The notes beneath the pieces are model-generated. The model had not been told where the DNA came from, did not search any database, and saw nothing but the letters and a program-made list of their open reading frames with translations. From contig SCVT01000583.1 in assembly GCA_004296815.1 (NCBI GenBank), positions 1 through 8,691 of the forward strand: 8,691 bases of DNA, written 5' to 3'. Shown here piece after piece: positions 1 through 6,480 of the stretch (the first letter of the stretch is position 1; each line of letters starts with the position of its first letter). This stretch comes from Reyranella sp. (GTDB lineage Bacteria > Pseudomonadota > Alphaproteobacteria > Reyranellales > Reyranellaceae). A program made the translations under genes and the position numbers.

Positions 1-635
1 TGCGCTACCTGCTTTCGGGCGAGGGAATTCTCGGCATGGTCGGCGCACCGATGCGCGCATTCGTCCGGTCACGCGAGGGTCTCGCCGCCCCGGACTTGCT
101 GCTGGGTTGGGTGCCGATGCTGACCGAGCCGGGACCCAACGGACCGCGCATCGCGCGCCAGTCGGGCTTCACCTGCTACGCCCATCCGATGCGGCCCGAG
201 AGCAAGGGCCACATCCACATCGTTTCGGCCGATCCATCGACCGCGCCCGCGATCCACTTCAACTTCCTGTCGGCGCCGGTGGACGCGGCCCTCACCGTGC
301 GAGCCATCGAGATCGCGCGCTCGATCATGACGGCGCCGGCGATGGCGCCGTTGAAGCTCGGCGAGATCGCGCCAGGCAAGGACCGCAAAACCGACGACGA
401 GATCATCGACTGGGTGAAGGCCACCGCCGAGACGACCTATCACCCGGTCGGCACCTGCAAGATGGGCAACGACGCAGGGGCGGTGGTCGATGCCAGGCTC
501 AAGGTGCACGGCATCGCGGGTCTCAGGATCGCCGACGCCTCGATCATGCCGACGCTCACCTCGGGCAACACCAACGCGCCGACGATCATGATCGGCGAGA
601 AGGCCGCCGACCTCGTGCTGAAGGACGCGGTCTAG
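1..635 (+). CDS. GMC-family FAD-dependent oxidoreductase (choline/alcohol dehydrogenase-like), C-terminal part
   Basis: The reading frame is open from base 3 and runs off the left edge, so the FAD-binding N-terminal domain is missing and about 210 residues are visible. The visible part matches the C-terminal domain of GMC oxidoreductases. A YHPVGTCKMG motif carries the histidine that acts as catalytic base in this family. Close to the end lies the family signature SGNTNAPTIMIGEKAAD, preceded by GLRIADASIMP, which closes over the flavin. Family members oxidise primary alcohols, choline or sugars to aldehydes using FAD. The substrate cannot be told without the N-terminal half. The stop TAG overlaps the stop of the convergent small gene within one CTAG (632-635). 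Family assignment is very secure; the choline-dehydrogenase label often given to such genes is not justified by sequence. Confidence 0.95.
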   Translation, partial: RYLLSGEGILGMVGAPMRAFVRSREGLAAPDLLLGWVPMLTEPGPNGPRIARQSGFTCYAHPMRPESKGHIHIVSADPSTAPAIHFNFLSAPVDAALTVRAIEIARSIMTAPAMAPLKLGEIAPGKDRKTDDEIIDWVKATAETTYHPVGTCKMGNDAGAVVDARLKVHGIAGLRIADASIMPTLTSGNTNAPTIMIGEKAADLVLKDAV

Positions 636-1042
636 CGCATCGCGTCGACGAAGGACGGCGAGGCTTCCATCATGAAGGTGCAGGAGAAGGACGGTGGCGT
701 CAGCGGGAAGGTCGCACACCACAGCGCCTTGCCGGCCCGGCGCGAGGTGATGCCAGTGACGGCGTTCTTGTCCTCGGTCGAATTGCCTTCCATCGCCTTG
801 AACAGCGCCTGCGCGGTGCTGCCCTCGCAGGAGCCTTCGATCTCGCCCTTCTTCTTGGGCTTGCCGGCGACGTCGACCGACTCGCGGATGCCGTCGTTGC
901 CGATCGCCTGGACCATGCATTCGTAAAGGGCGCGCTTGGCGGGCTTCATCCGCGACGCGGTGGCGCCGGTCTGCGCGACGGCCGGCAGGCCTGCCACAAC
1001 GAGACACAGGGTGACGAGAATCGTTTCCCGGATTGCGCTCAT
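632..1042 (-). CDS. small secreted protein of unknown function
   Basis: A 136-residue protein with a clear Sec signal peptide: a short start, a hydrophobic stretch at about residues 8-20 (ILVTLCLVVAGLP), and a likely cleavage after AVAQ near residue 24. The mature part is basic at first (RMKPAKRA) and keeps four cysteines (about 42, 72, 109, 121) that could form two disulfides in the periplasm. I recognise no family. The start is chosen because its ATG overlaps the TGA of the glycoside hydrolase gene as ATGA (1039-1042), and the purine-rich AAGGAAGG in the last codons of that gene gives a Shine-Dalgarno sequence. Both features point to translational coupling. A longer frame reaches further upstream but only as a shadow of the hydrolase gene. 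Being a real gene is supported by the signal peptide, the coupling and the shared CTAG stop with the convergent GMC gene. Confidence 0.8.
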   Translation of the reverse strand: MSAIRETILVTLCLVVAGLPAVAQTGATASRMKPAKRALYECMVQAIGNDGIRESVDVAGKPKKKGEIEGSCEGSTAQALFKAMEGNSTEDKNAVTGITSRRAGKALWCATFPLTPPSFSCTFMMEASPSFVDAMR

Positions 1043-2232
1043 TTTCCAGGTCCTTCCTTCAATCCCAGCGATTCGAGATAGCTCCAGCGCACCGTGCCGT
1101 TGGCGAACCGGATGCCGTCGAGATACTGCGCCACGGCCTTGTCGATCACTTCCGGCGCGGGCTTCGGCCCCTTGCCGTCGGCGAAGGCCACGAGTTGGTT
1201 CCAGCCTTCGGGACGCGGGATCGACACCACGGTCGAGGGCGTGTCGAGGTTCTTGTAGGTCCAGAACGACCAGCCGATCCCATGCTCCTCGTGCAGGCGG
1301 CGGAAGCGTGCGTTCCATTCGTCGGTGAGCTCGCCGGTTTCGCCGAGGAACAGCGGCACGTCGTACTGGTTCGAGAAGTTGAGATGCCGCTGGATGGAGT
1401 CGCGCTTCGTCGAGGCCCAGAACGAGTGATAGGTGTAGGCGAGGTTCTTGGCGAAGGGCGGACCGAACATGGCGAAGCTCGAGCTCCACTGCCCGCCCGC
1501 CAGGATCACGATGCGCTCGGGATCGACGTCGCGGATCGCCGCCGTCGCCCGCTTGTAGAAGGGCTCGAGCCGCGCGTTCAGCGTCGCCACGTCGTGGTAG
1601 GGGGCGGCGGGCTCGTTCAGGATGTCGTAGCCCAGGATCGCGGGATTGCCGCGGTAGCGGCGGGCGATCGCGGCCCACAGCTTGACCGTGAGGTCGCGGT
1701 CGCGCGGCACGTAGAACATCAGCGGGTAGCCCGGCCCGTCATCGTGGTTGATGCCGGTCTGGCCGCCGGGCGCGGCATGCAGGTCGGGGATCACATAGAG
1801 GCCGGACGCGGCGGCCCAGCCGACCACGCGGTCGAGCAGCGACCAGCCCTCGCCGCCCAGCTCGCCGTCGGACGCCATGAACAACCGCCAGTGCAAGGGC
1901 ACGCGCACCATGTTGAAGCCGGCCGACTTGATGAAGCGGATGTCGGCCTCGGTGATGTAGGTGTCGCGGTACTGCCGCCAGAACGCCTCGGCGCGCTCCG
2001 TCCCCAGGAGGCGATCGAAGGCGCCGTAGATCAGCCGCGGCGACTTCGCGACCTCGAACTTGAACATGTAGCCTTCGGGCATCAGCCAGTTGCCGAGGCT
2101 GATCCCCTTGAGCCGCAGGATTCGGCCGTCGGCCTCGACGAAGTTCTTGCCCTCGATGCGTACCAGCCCGCTCTGCGCCGCGGCAGGAGCGGCCAGGCCG
2201 AGCACCAACAGGAGAGCGACGAGGAGGCGCAT
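1039..2232 (-). CDS. secreted glycoside hydrolase family 5 (cellulase / beta-glucanase-like)
   Basis: A 397-residue (beta/alpha)8 hydrolase with a textbook signal peptide (MRLLVALLLVLG...APAAAQ, cleavage near residue 20). GH5 landmarks are in order: NMVR (R110), DLHAAPG (H152), ILNEP with the acid/base E207, YTYHSFW (H269), LGETG with the nucleophile E298, and WSFWTYK (W324). Both catalytic glutamates and the conserved Arg and His residues are therefore present, so it should be an active retaining beta-glycosidase in the periplasm or outside the cell. The DLHAAPGGQ loop resembles that of exo-1,3-beta-glucanase-like GH5 enzymes as much as cellulases, so the substrate is open. The ATG at 2232 fits the signal peptide but lacks a Shine-Dalgarno sequence. 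An in-frame ATG at 2271 adds 13 residues and has a perfect one, so the true start is undecided. The gene is followed by the coupled small secreted protein. Confidence 0.93.
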   Translation of the reverse strand: MRLLVALLLVLGLAAPAAAQSGLVRIEGKNFVEADGRILRLKGISLGNWLMPEGYMFKFEVAKSPRLIYGAFDRLLGTERAEAFWRQYRDTYITEADIRFIKSAGFNMVRVPLHWRLFMASDGELGGEGWSLLDRVVGWAAASGLYVIPDLHAAPGGQTGINHDDGPGYPLMFYVPRDRDLTVKLWAAIARRYRGNPAILGYDILNEPAAPYHDVATLNARLEPFYKRATAAIRDVDPERIVILAGGQWSSSFAMFGPPFAKNLAYTYHSFWASTKRDSIQRHLNFSNQYDVPLFLGETGELTDEWNARFRRLHEEHGIGWSFWTYKNLDTPSTVVSIPRPEGWNQLVAFADGKGPKPAPEVIDKAVAQYLDGIRFANGTVRWSYLESLGLKEGPGK

Positions 2233-2269
2233 GACGCGACTGTAGCAGGCCGTTAAGCTTCGTTCCGAC

Positions 2270-3460
2270 ATGATTCTTTCCTCCTTCCTGCTGCCGATCG
2301 CCGTCGCGCTGATCATCATCCTGGTCCAGCGCGTCCGCCTGCCGGTCTTCCTCGCCATCATCGCCACGACGGTGGTCTACGGCATCGCCGCCGACATGAC
2401 CTTCCAGTCGGTCGGCAAGGCCTTCGGCCTGGGCTTCACCACGGCGCTCGAACAGACCGGCCTGCTGGTGGTCGCCGGCGCCCTCGTGGGCACGCTGCTG
2501 CTGCGCACGCCGCTCGGCACCGGCACCTCGGCCGCCATGGGCGCCGCCGCGGGCCTCGGCGCCACCGCCGCGGGCGGCCTCGCGCTGCTGCAGCCCGCCG
2601 GCCAGGAAGCGCCGCGCCGCGCGCTCGGCCTCGCCCTCACCCTTCTCGCCGTCGCCTCGCTGGTCGCACCCTCGCCGCTCGCGGTCGCGGCGATCTCGGT
2701 GATGAAGACCACGGTGCGCAACGAGCTCCTGATCGCCGTCCCCGTCGCCGCCGTCGCCGTGGCGCTCGGCTGGTGGCACGTCGCGCGCCAGGTGCCCTCG
2801 ACCGAGACCGTGGGCCGCCTCGACTGGACCTGGATCTGCGTCGGCATCCCCATCGGACTCTTGATCCTGCAGTCGGTCGCGCAGATGCCGAGCGAGCCGC
2901 TGGGCAAGGGCGGCGCGCGCGAGTTCTACATCGGCATCTCCAAGCCGCTGATGCTGACGGCCATCGCCATCACGCTCGCCATCGTGTTCGCCCGCCGCTG
3001 GGAGCCCTCGGCGCTGGCCGGCCGCTCCTGGGCGCCGCTCTTGCTGGCGGTCGGCGCCTCGGGCGGCCTCGCCCGCGTCTTCGAGGAGACCGGCATGGCC
3101 GAGCTGCTGGCCGAGTACGTGCTCCACCCGCGCTACGGCGTGCTGACGCCCTTCCTCGCCGCGGCCGTCGTGAAGACCATGCAGGGCAACACGCTCACCG
3201 CCGTGCTGACCGCCTCGGGCATGGTCGAGCCGATGCTGCCGGCGCTCGGCCTCGACAGCGCCTCCGGCCGCGCCATCGCCGCGGCGGCCGTCGGTGCCGG
3301 CTCGATGGCGATCTGCCACGTCAACGATCCGTTCTTCTGGATCGCCGCCCACATCGGACGCCTGTCGCCCGGCCGAGCGCTCTACGTGATCTCGCTCGGC
3401 AGCGTCGTGATGGCGTCGGGCGCGCTGGTCGTGATCGCGGCCGCGCGCCAGTTCATCTAG
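2270..3460 (+). CDS. GntP-family permease (gluconate/sugar-acid:H+ symporter-like)
   Basis: A 396-residue integral membrane protein with about ten or more hydrophobic segments. The beginning (hydrophobic helix, then RVRLPVFLAI and a second helix) matches the usual GntP start. The C-terminal half has the family pattern: a glycine-rich helix with VGASGGLARVFEETGMAELL (about 261-280), then MQGNTLTAVLTASGMVEPML (304-323), then AICHVNDPFFW (347-357), corresponding to the S-H-V-N-D-S-x-F-W block of gluconate permeases. Family members import gluconate or related hydroxy acids with protons. The actual substrate here is unknown, and the protein is somewhat shorter than the usual 440 or so residues. 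The upstream frame is closed by TAG at 2243, so the ATG at 2270 is the only sensible start; it has no clear Shine-Dalgarno sequence. The gene stands alone, divergent from the GH5 gene and convergent with the DUF559 gene 15 bp downstream. Confidence 0.88.
   Translation: MILSSFLLPIAVALIIILVQRVRLPVFLAIIATTVVYGIAADMTFQSVGKAFGLGFTTALEQTGLLVVAGALVGTLLLRTPLGTGTSAAMGAAAGLGATAAGGLALLQPAGQEAPRRALGLALTLLAVASLVAPSPLAVAAISVMKTTVRNELLIAVPVAAVAVALGWWHVARQVPSTETVGRLDWTWICVGIPIGLLILQSVAQMPSEPLGKGGAREFYIGISKPLMLTAIAITLAIVFARRWEPSALAGRSWAPLLLAVGASGGLARVFEETGMAELLAEYVLHPRYGVLTPFLAAAVVKTMQGNTLTAVLTASGMVEPMLPALGLDSASGRAIAAAAVGAGSMAICHVNDPFFWIAAHIGRLSPGRALYVISLGSVVMASGALVVIAAARQFI
2280..2286 (-). promoter_or_regulatory. 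Shine-Dalgarno for an alternative GH5 start at 2271
   Basis: Read on the - strand this is AAGGAGG, eight bases before an ATG at 2271-2269 in frame with the glycoside hydrolase. It would give a signal peptide with a longer, 15-residue start (MSERSLTACYSRVMR). It lies inside the first codons of the divergent permease (ATT CTT TCC TCC TTC), so it could also be a by-product of the serine and phenylalanine codons there. Confidence 0.5.
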
Positions 3461-3475
3461 CTAGTCGTACCCGGC

Positions 3476-3862
3476 CTAATCCTCATGTTCCTCTCCCCTT
3501 CGGGGAGAGGTTAGGTGAGGGGTCGCGAGGGCGTGCTCGATCTCGATCCAAATACCTTCGGGATTCTGGACGACATCACTCGCCCAGAAGCGCATCACCC
3601 GCCACCCCAGACGCTCCATCGCCGAAGTCCGTCGGCGATCGGCTTCGACCTGGAAAGCGTGCTGCTCCCCGTCGACCTCCACGACCAGCCTTCGCGAAAT
3701 GCAGGCAAAGTCAGCGAAGTAACGGCCGATGGGATGCTGACGACGGAATTTCACTCCGCTCAGGCGTCTTGCCCTCAGCAATTCCCAGCACACCTTCTCT
3801 GCTCGACTGCCATCGCGCCGCAACTCACGGGCACGCGCCACGATAGCTTCGCCGTTCTTCAT
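3476..3862 (-). CDS. DUF559-domain protein (Vsr-like endonuclease fold)
   Basis: A 128-residue protein with the full DUF559 pattern: SRAEKVCWELLRARRL (19-34), GVKFRRQHPIGRYFADFAC (36-54), LVVEVDGEQH (59-68), a DxxRxxxL-like helix (DRRRTSAMERLGW, 75-87) and RFWASDVVQNPEGI (91-104). DUF559 is related to very-short-patch-repair endonucleases, and D51, E62 and D64 are candidate metal-binding residues. No biological role has been settled for the family that I know of. The gene lies inside a pair of inverted repeats. Copy A encodes about the last 14 residues (PHLTSPRRGEEHE plus one), and copy B upstream provides AGGTGAGG as the ribosome-binding sequence four bases before the ATG. It follows tctC on the same strand after 68 bp that contain a hairpin, so shared transcription is uncertain. 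The arrangement suggests insertion as a unit with its repeats. Confidence 0.9.
   Translation of the reverse strand: MKNGEAIVARARELRRDGSRAEKVCWELLRARRLSGVKFRRQHPIGRYFADFACISRRLVVEVDGEQHAFQVEADRRRTSAMERLGWRVMRFWASDVVQNPEGIWIEIEHALATPHLTSPRRGEEHED
3482..3522. repeat. palindromic inverted repeat, copy A (3' side of DUF559)
   Basis: About 41 bp with a central perfect hairpin: CCTCTCCCC (3490-3498), loop TTC, GGGGAGAGG (3502-3510), flanked by CTCATGTT on the left and TTAGGTGAGGGG on the right. Its reverse complement matches copy B at 3864-3907 over nearly its whole length, differing mainly by one base in the TTAGG/CTAGG junction and by one extra G:C pair and the loop in the hairpin. It encodes the C-terminal tail of the DUF559 protein and lies just past the convergent permease, where the hairpin might also slow transcription. 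No T-tract follows, so it is not a standard terminator. Confidence 0.9.
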
Positions 3863-3863
3863 G

Positions 3864-3907
3864 CCCCCTCACCTAGCCTCTCCCCCTGCGGGGGAGAGGA
3901 ACATGAG
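3864..3907. repeat. palindromic inverted repeat, copy B (5' side of DUF559)
   Basis: About 44 bp, the inverted partner of copy A. The hairpin is CCTCTCCCCC (3877-3886), loop TGC, GGGGGAGAGG (3890-3899): ten perfect pairs. The left arm CCCCCTCACCT, read on the - strand, gives AGGTGAGG right before the DUF559 start. The right arm GAACATGAG ends 23 bp from the tctC stop. REP-like palindromes of this general make-up are, from memory, common in alphaproteobacterial genomes; whether this exact family is dispersed cannot be checked from one window. Confidence 0.9.
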
Positions 3908-3930
3908 TGGGAAATGAGGCCGAAGGTGGA

Positions 3931-4908
3931 TCAGTCGAGCTTGACGCCCGAGGCCTGGACGGCGGGCGCCCAGAGCTTGCGGTCCTCGGCCACGAACTCG
4001 TCGAAGCCCTTGCGGCCGGGCGGCGGCATGTCGAGGCCGAGATCGTCGTTCCAGCGCTTCTGGATCTCGGGGTTCTTCAGCGCCTCGCCGATCGCGCCCT
4101 CGAGCTTCGCGAGGATCGGCTCGGGCGTGCCGGCCGGCGCGCCGATGCCGTACCACGAAGTGGCGACGTAGCCCGGCACCGTCTCGGCGATCGCCGGGAT
4201 GTCGGGTGCGGCCTTCGAGCGCTCGGCCGAAGTGACGCCCAGCCCCTTCAGCTTGCCCGCCCGCACGTGCGGCAGCATCGAGGGCATGTTGGCGAACATC
4301 ATGTTCACCGTGCCGGCCATCAGGTCGTGATAGACGGGGCCCGCGCCCTTGTAGGGCACGTGGATGATGTCGACGCCCGCAAGCTTCTTGAAGAGCTCGC
4401 CGCTGAGATGCAGCGACGTGCCCGGCCCCGATGAGGCGAAGGAGTACTTGTCCGGCTCCTTCTTGCAGAGCGCGATCAGCTCCGCGACGTTGTTGGCCGG
4501 CAGCGACGGCGTGACGCCCAGCAGGTTGGCGAGCAGCGCCACGCGCGAGACGCCCACGATGTCCTTGTCCGGGTTGTAGGGCAGCTTCGAGTAGAGCATC
4601 GGGTTCAGCGTGTGGCTGGCCACCGTGATCAGCCCCAGCGTGTAGCCGTCGGGCGTGGCGCGCGCGAGCTCGGCCGTGCCGATGTTGCCGCCGGCGCCGC
4701 CCTTGTTCTCGACGACGAACTGCTGGCCGAGCAGCTTGGTGAGCTGGTCGCACATCAGCCGGCTCACCGTGTCGGTGCCGCCGCCCGGCGCGAACGGGCA
4801 GATGAAGCGCACGGTCTTGGCCGGCCAGGCGGCCTGGCCCCATGACGAGGTCGACTGGAGGATGGCGGGCGCGGCGAGGCCCGCGACCAGGAGGCTGCGT
4901 CTTTTCAT
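3931..4908 (-). CDS. tripartite tricarboxylate transporter substrate-binding protein (Bug/TctC family)
   Basis: A 325-residue periplasmic binding protein of the Bug family. The start MKRRSLLVAGLAAPAIL has a twin-arginine-like KRRSLL followed by a hydrophobic stretch, with cleavage likely after SWGQ near residue 25; Sec or Tat export is possible. Family blocks are in order: PFAPGGGTD (38-46), VENKGGAGGNIGT (66-78), PDGYTL (86-91), YSFASSGPGTSLHL (155-168), HVPYKGAGP (183-191), VTSAERSKAAPDIPAIAE (225-242) and WYGIGAPAGTP (252-262). These proteins bind carboxylates or other small acids and may deliver them to TctAB, but neither partner is in the window. The ATG at 4908 is preferred over one 13 codons upstream because it starts the signal peptide directly and has AGGA upstream at acceptable distance. 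The gene is divergent from an MFS transporter. Ligand unknown. Confidence 0.95.
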   Translation of the reverse strand: MKRRSLLVAGLAAPAILQSTSSWGQAAWPAKTVRFICPFAPGGGTDTVSRLMCDQLTKLLGQQFVVENKGGAGGNIGTAELARATPDGYTLGLITVASHTLNPMLYSKLPYNPDKDIVGVSRVALLANLLGVTPSLPANNVAELIALCKKEPDKYSFASSGPGTSLHLSGELFKKLAGVDIIHVPYKGAGPVYHDLMAGTVNMMFANMPSMLPHVRAGKLKGLGVTSAERSKAAPDIPAIAETVPGYVATSWYGIGAPAGTPEPILAKLEGAIGEALKNPEIQKRWNDDLGLDMPPPGRKGFDEFVAEDRKLWAPAVQASGVKLD

Positions 4909-4979
4909 GAAGGCGTTTCCTGTCCTGTTTCTTGGATTTGTGGACACACCAGCGTAACGCCCTCCACTACACTGTCCAG
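4909..4979. promoter_or_regulatory. divergent tctC / MFS intergenic region
   Basis: The 71 bp between the two start codons must hold, or overlap, both promoters. Visible symmetry: GGCGTT (4912-4917) with AACGCC (4956-4961), and a short TGTGGACACA inside. On the + strand TTGGAT-N17-TAACGC (4933-4961) is a weak sigma70-like match. No transcription factor site can be named, and there is no clear Shine-Dalgarno sequence before the MFS start. Confidence 0.4.
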
Positions 4980-6458
4980 ATGACAGAGCCGCAGAGCGTC
5001 CAGGGCTATATCGACCAGACCCCCTCCTGGCCCGACGGGACGCCCACGCCCAGCGTGCCCATGACCCGCATGCAGTGGCGGATCTGGCTGCTGGCCACGG
5101 CCGGCAAGTTCTTCGAGGGCATGGTCGTCTTCATGACCGGCGTGGCCCTGCCGCTGCTCGTCAAGGAATTCGACCTCTCGCCCGCCGCCAAGGGCGTGGT
5201 GGGCGCTGCCCCCCTGGCCGGCATCATGGTCGGCGCCATCGCGCTCGGCGGCCTCGCCGACGTCTGGGGTCGCCGCCGCATGTTCGTGATCGAGATGGCG
5301 GTGTTCGTCGTCTTCCTGGTCGGCCTCGCGCTCAGCCCCTCCTTCTACTGGCTGATCTTCTTCCTGTTCGGCGTCGGCGTGGCGCTGGGCTGCGACTACC
5401 CCACCGCCCATCTCGTGATCTCCGAGAGCATCCCGAGCCGCGACCGCGGCAAGCTGGTGCTGGGAGCCTTCGCCTTCCAGGCGGTCGGCGCGCTCGCCGG
5501 CACGGCGATGGGCTACGCCATCCTGGTCGCCGATCCCGCGCTTTATGCCTGGCGCTGGATGTACGCCATCGTGGTCGTGCCGGCGGCGTTCGTCGTGATC
5601 GCGCGCCTGTTCATCGCCGACAGCGGCCAGTGGCTGATGAGCCGCGGCCGCCGCGCCGAGGCCGAGCACGAGCTGGCGCGGCTGCTCGAACGCGAGCCGC
5701 CTTACCCCAAGAAGGTCCGGCTCGCCGAGACGGTCGATCCCGATGCGGCGCTGCACAGCCGCACCAAGGATTGGCACGATGCGCGGCGCGGCCGCTGGCG
5801 CGACCTGTTCAACAAGAAGAACCGCCGCGCCACCATCCTCGCTTCCGTGCCGTGGTTCCTGCAGGACCTCGGCACCTATGGCATCGGCATCTTCACGCCG
5901 ACCATCCTGGCCCACACGGTGGGCCACGAGATCGTGCAGAGCAGCAGCGTGGCCGCGATCGTCGCGCGCGACATCGAGGCGGCGAAGGGCGCGGCTTTCG
6001 TCGACACGCTGCTGGTCGTGGGCATCGTTGCCGCCGTGTTCCTTGCCGACCGGATCGGCCGCATCCGGCTGCAGGTCTGGGGCTTCATCGGCTGCGCCGT
6101 CGGGCTGGCGCTCGCCGGCCTGCAGGCTCATGTCGACGAGCCGGCGCGCACGCTCCTTCTGTTCGGCGGCTTCATGATCTTCAACTTCATGACCAACATC
6201 GGCCCCAACGCGCAGACCTACCTGCTGGCGGGCGAGGTCTTCCCGACCAACATCCGCGGCAAGGGCGCGGGCTTCGCCGCGGCCTTCGCCAAGGTGGGCG
6301 CGGTGATCACCGCCTTCGTCTTCCCCGTCGTGCTGGCGAGCTACGGCACCGATTTCCTGCTGGCCGGCCTCGTCTGCACTTCGCTGCTGGGCGCGCTGCT
6401 CACCTGGTGGTTCCGCATAGAGACCAAGGGCGTGAACCTGGAGGAGATCGGCCGCTGA
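4980..6458 (+). CDS. MFS transporter, sugar-porter / metabolite:H+ symporter type
   Basis: A 492-residue, probably 12-helix inner-membrane transporter. A polar start of about 30 residues precedes the first helix (MQWRIWLLATAGKFFEG). Motif A between helices 2 and 3 is GGLADVWGRRR (90-100). SRDRGKLV follows helix 4. The cytoplasmic loop between halves begins with DSGQWLMSRGRRAEAEHEL (214-231), the counterpart of the sugar-porter ESPRWL block. The second half has a motif A-like DRIGRIR, then GEVFPTNIRGKGAG (418-431), and it ends with IETKGVNLEEIG (480-491), the sugar-porter ETKG signature. Members import sugars, aromatic acids or other organic acids with protons; the substrate here is unknown. 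The ATG at 4980 is chosen because the only upstream in-frame alternative is a TTG at 4932 close to the divergent tctC start. A second MFS gene follows after 22 bp. Confidence 0.92.
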   Translation: MTEPQSVQGYIDQTPSWPDGTPTPSVPMTRMQWRIWLLATAGKFFEGMVVFMTGVALPLLVKEFDLSPAAKGVVGAAPLAGIMVGAIALGGLADVWGRRRMFVIEMAVFVVFLVGLALSPSFYWLIFFLFGVGVALGCDYPTAHLVISESIPSRDRGKLVLGAFAFQAVGALAGTAMGYAILVADPALYAWRWMYAIVVVPAAFVVIARLFIADSGQWLMSRGRRAEAEHELARLLEREPPYPKKVRLAETVDPDAALHSRTKDWHDARRGRWRDLFNKKNRRATILASVPWFLQDLGTYGIGIFTPTILAHTVGHEIVQSSSVAAIVARDIEAAKGAAFVDTLLVVGIVAAVFLADRIGRIRLQVWGFIGCAVGLALAGLQAHVDEPARTLLLFGGFMIFNFMTNIGPNAQTYLLAGEVFPTNIRGKGAGFAAAFAKVGAVITAFVFPVVLASYGTDFLLAGLVCTSLLGALLTWWFRIETKGVNLEEIGR

Positions 6459-6480
6459 GCTGAGGTAAGCTCGGCGGCAA

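Noticed and set aside
1739..3352. Open frame of over 500 codons on the - strand across GH5 and GntP
   Set aside because: It is a shadow frame spanning two well-supported genes on different strands, dominated by low-complexity charged residues.
3490..3510. Hairpin in repeat copy A as an intrinsic terminator for the GntP permease
   Set aside because: The stem is strong but no T-tract follows on either strand, and the same hairpin recurs in copy B, so it is better explained as part of the repeat.
3482..3907. CRISPR or insertion sequence
   Set aside because: There are only two inverted copies, no spacer series and no transposase. The enclosed gene is DUF559 and no target-site duplication was evident by eye.
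4932..4979. 16-codon extension of the first MFS gene from a TTG
   Set aside because: TTG start without a ribosome-binding sequence that would use up most of the divergent promoter region; the ATG at 4980 is more likely.
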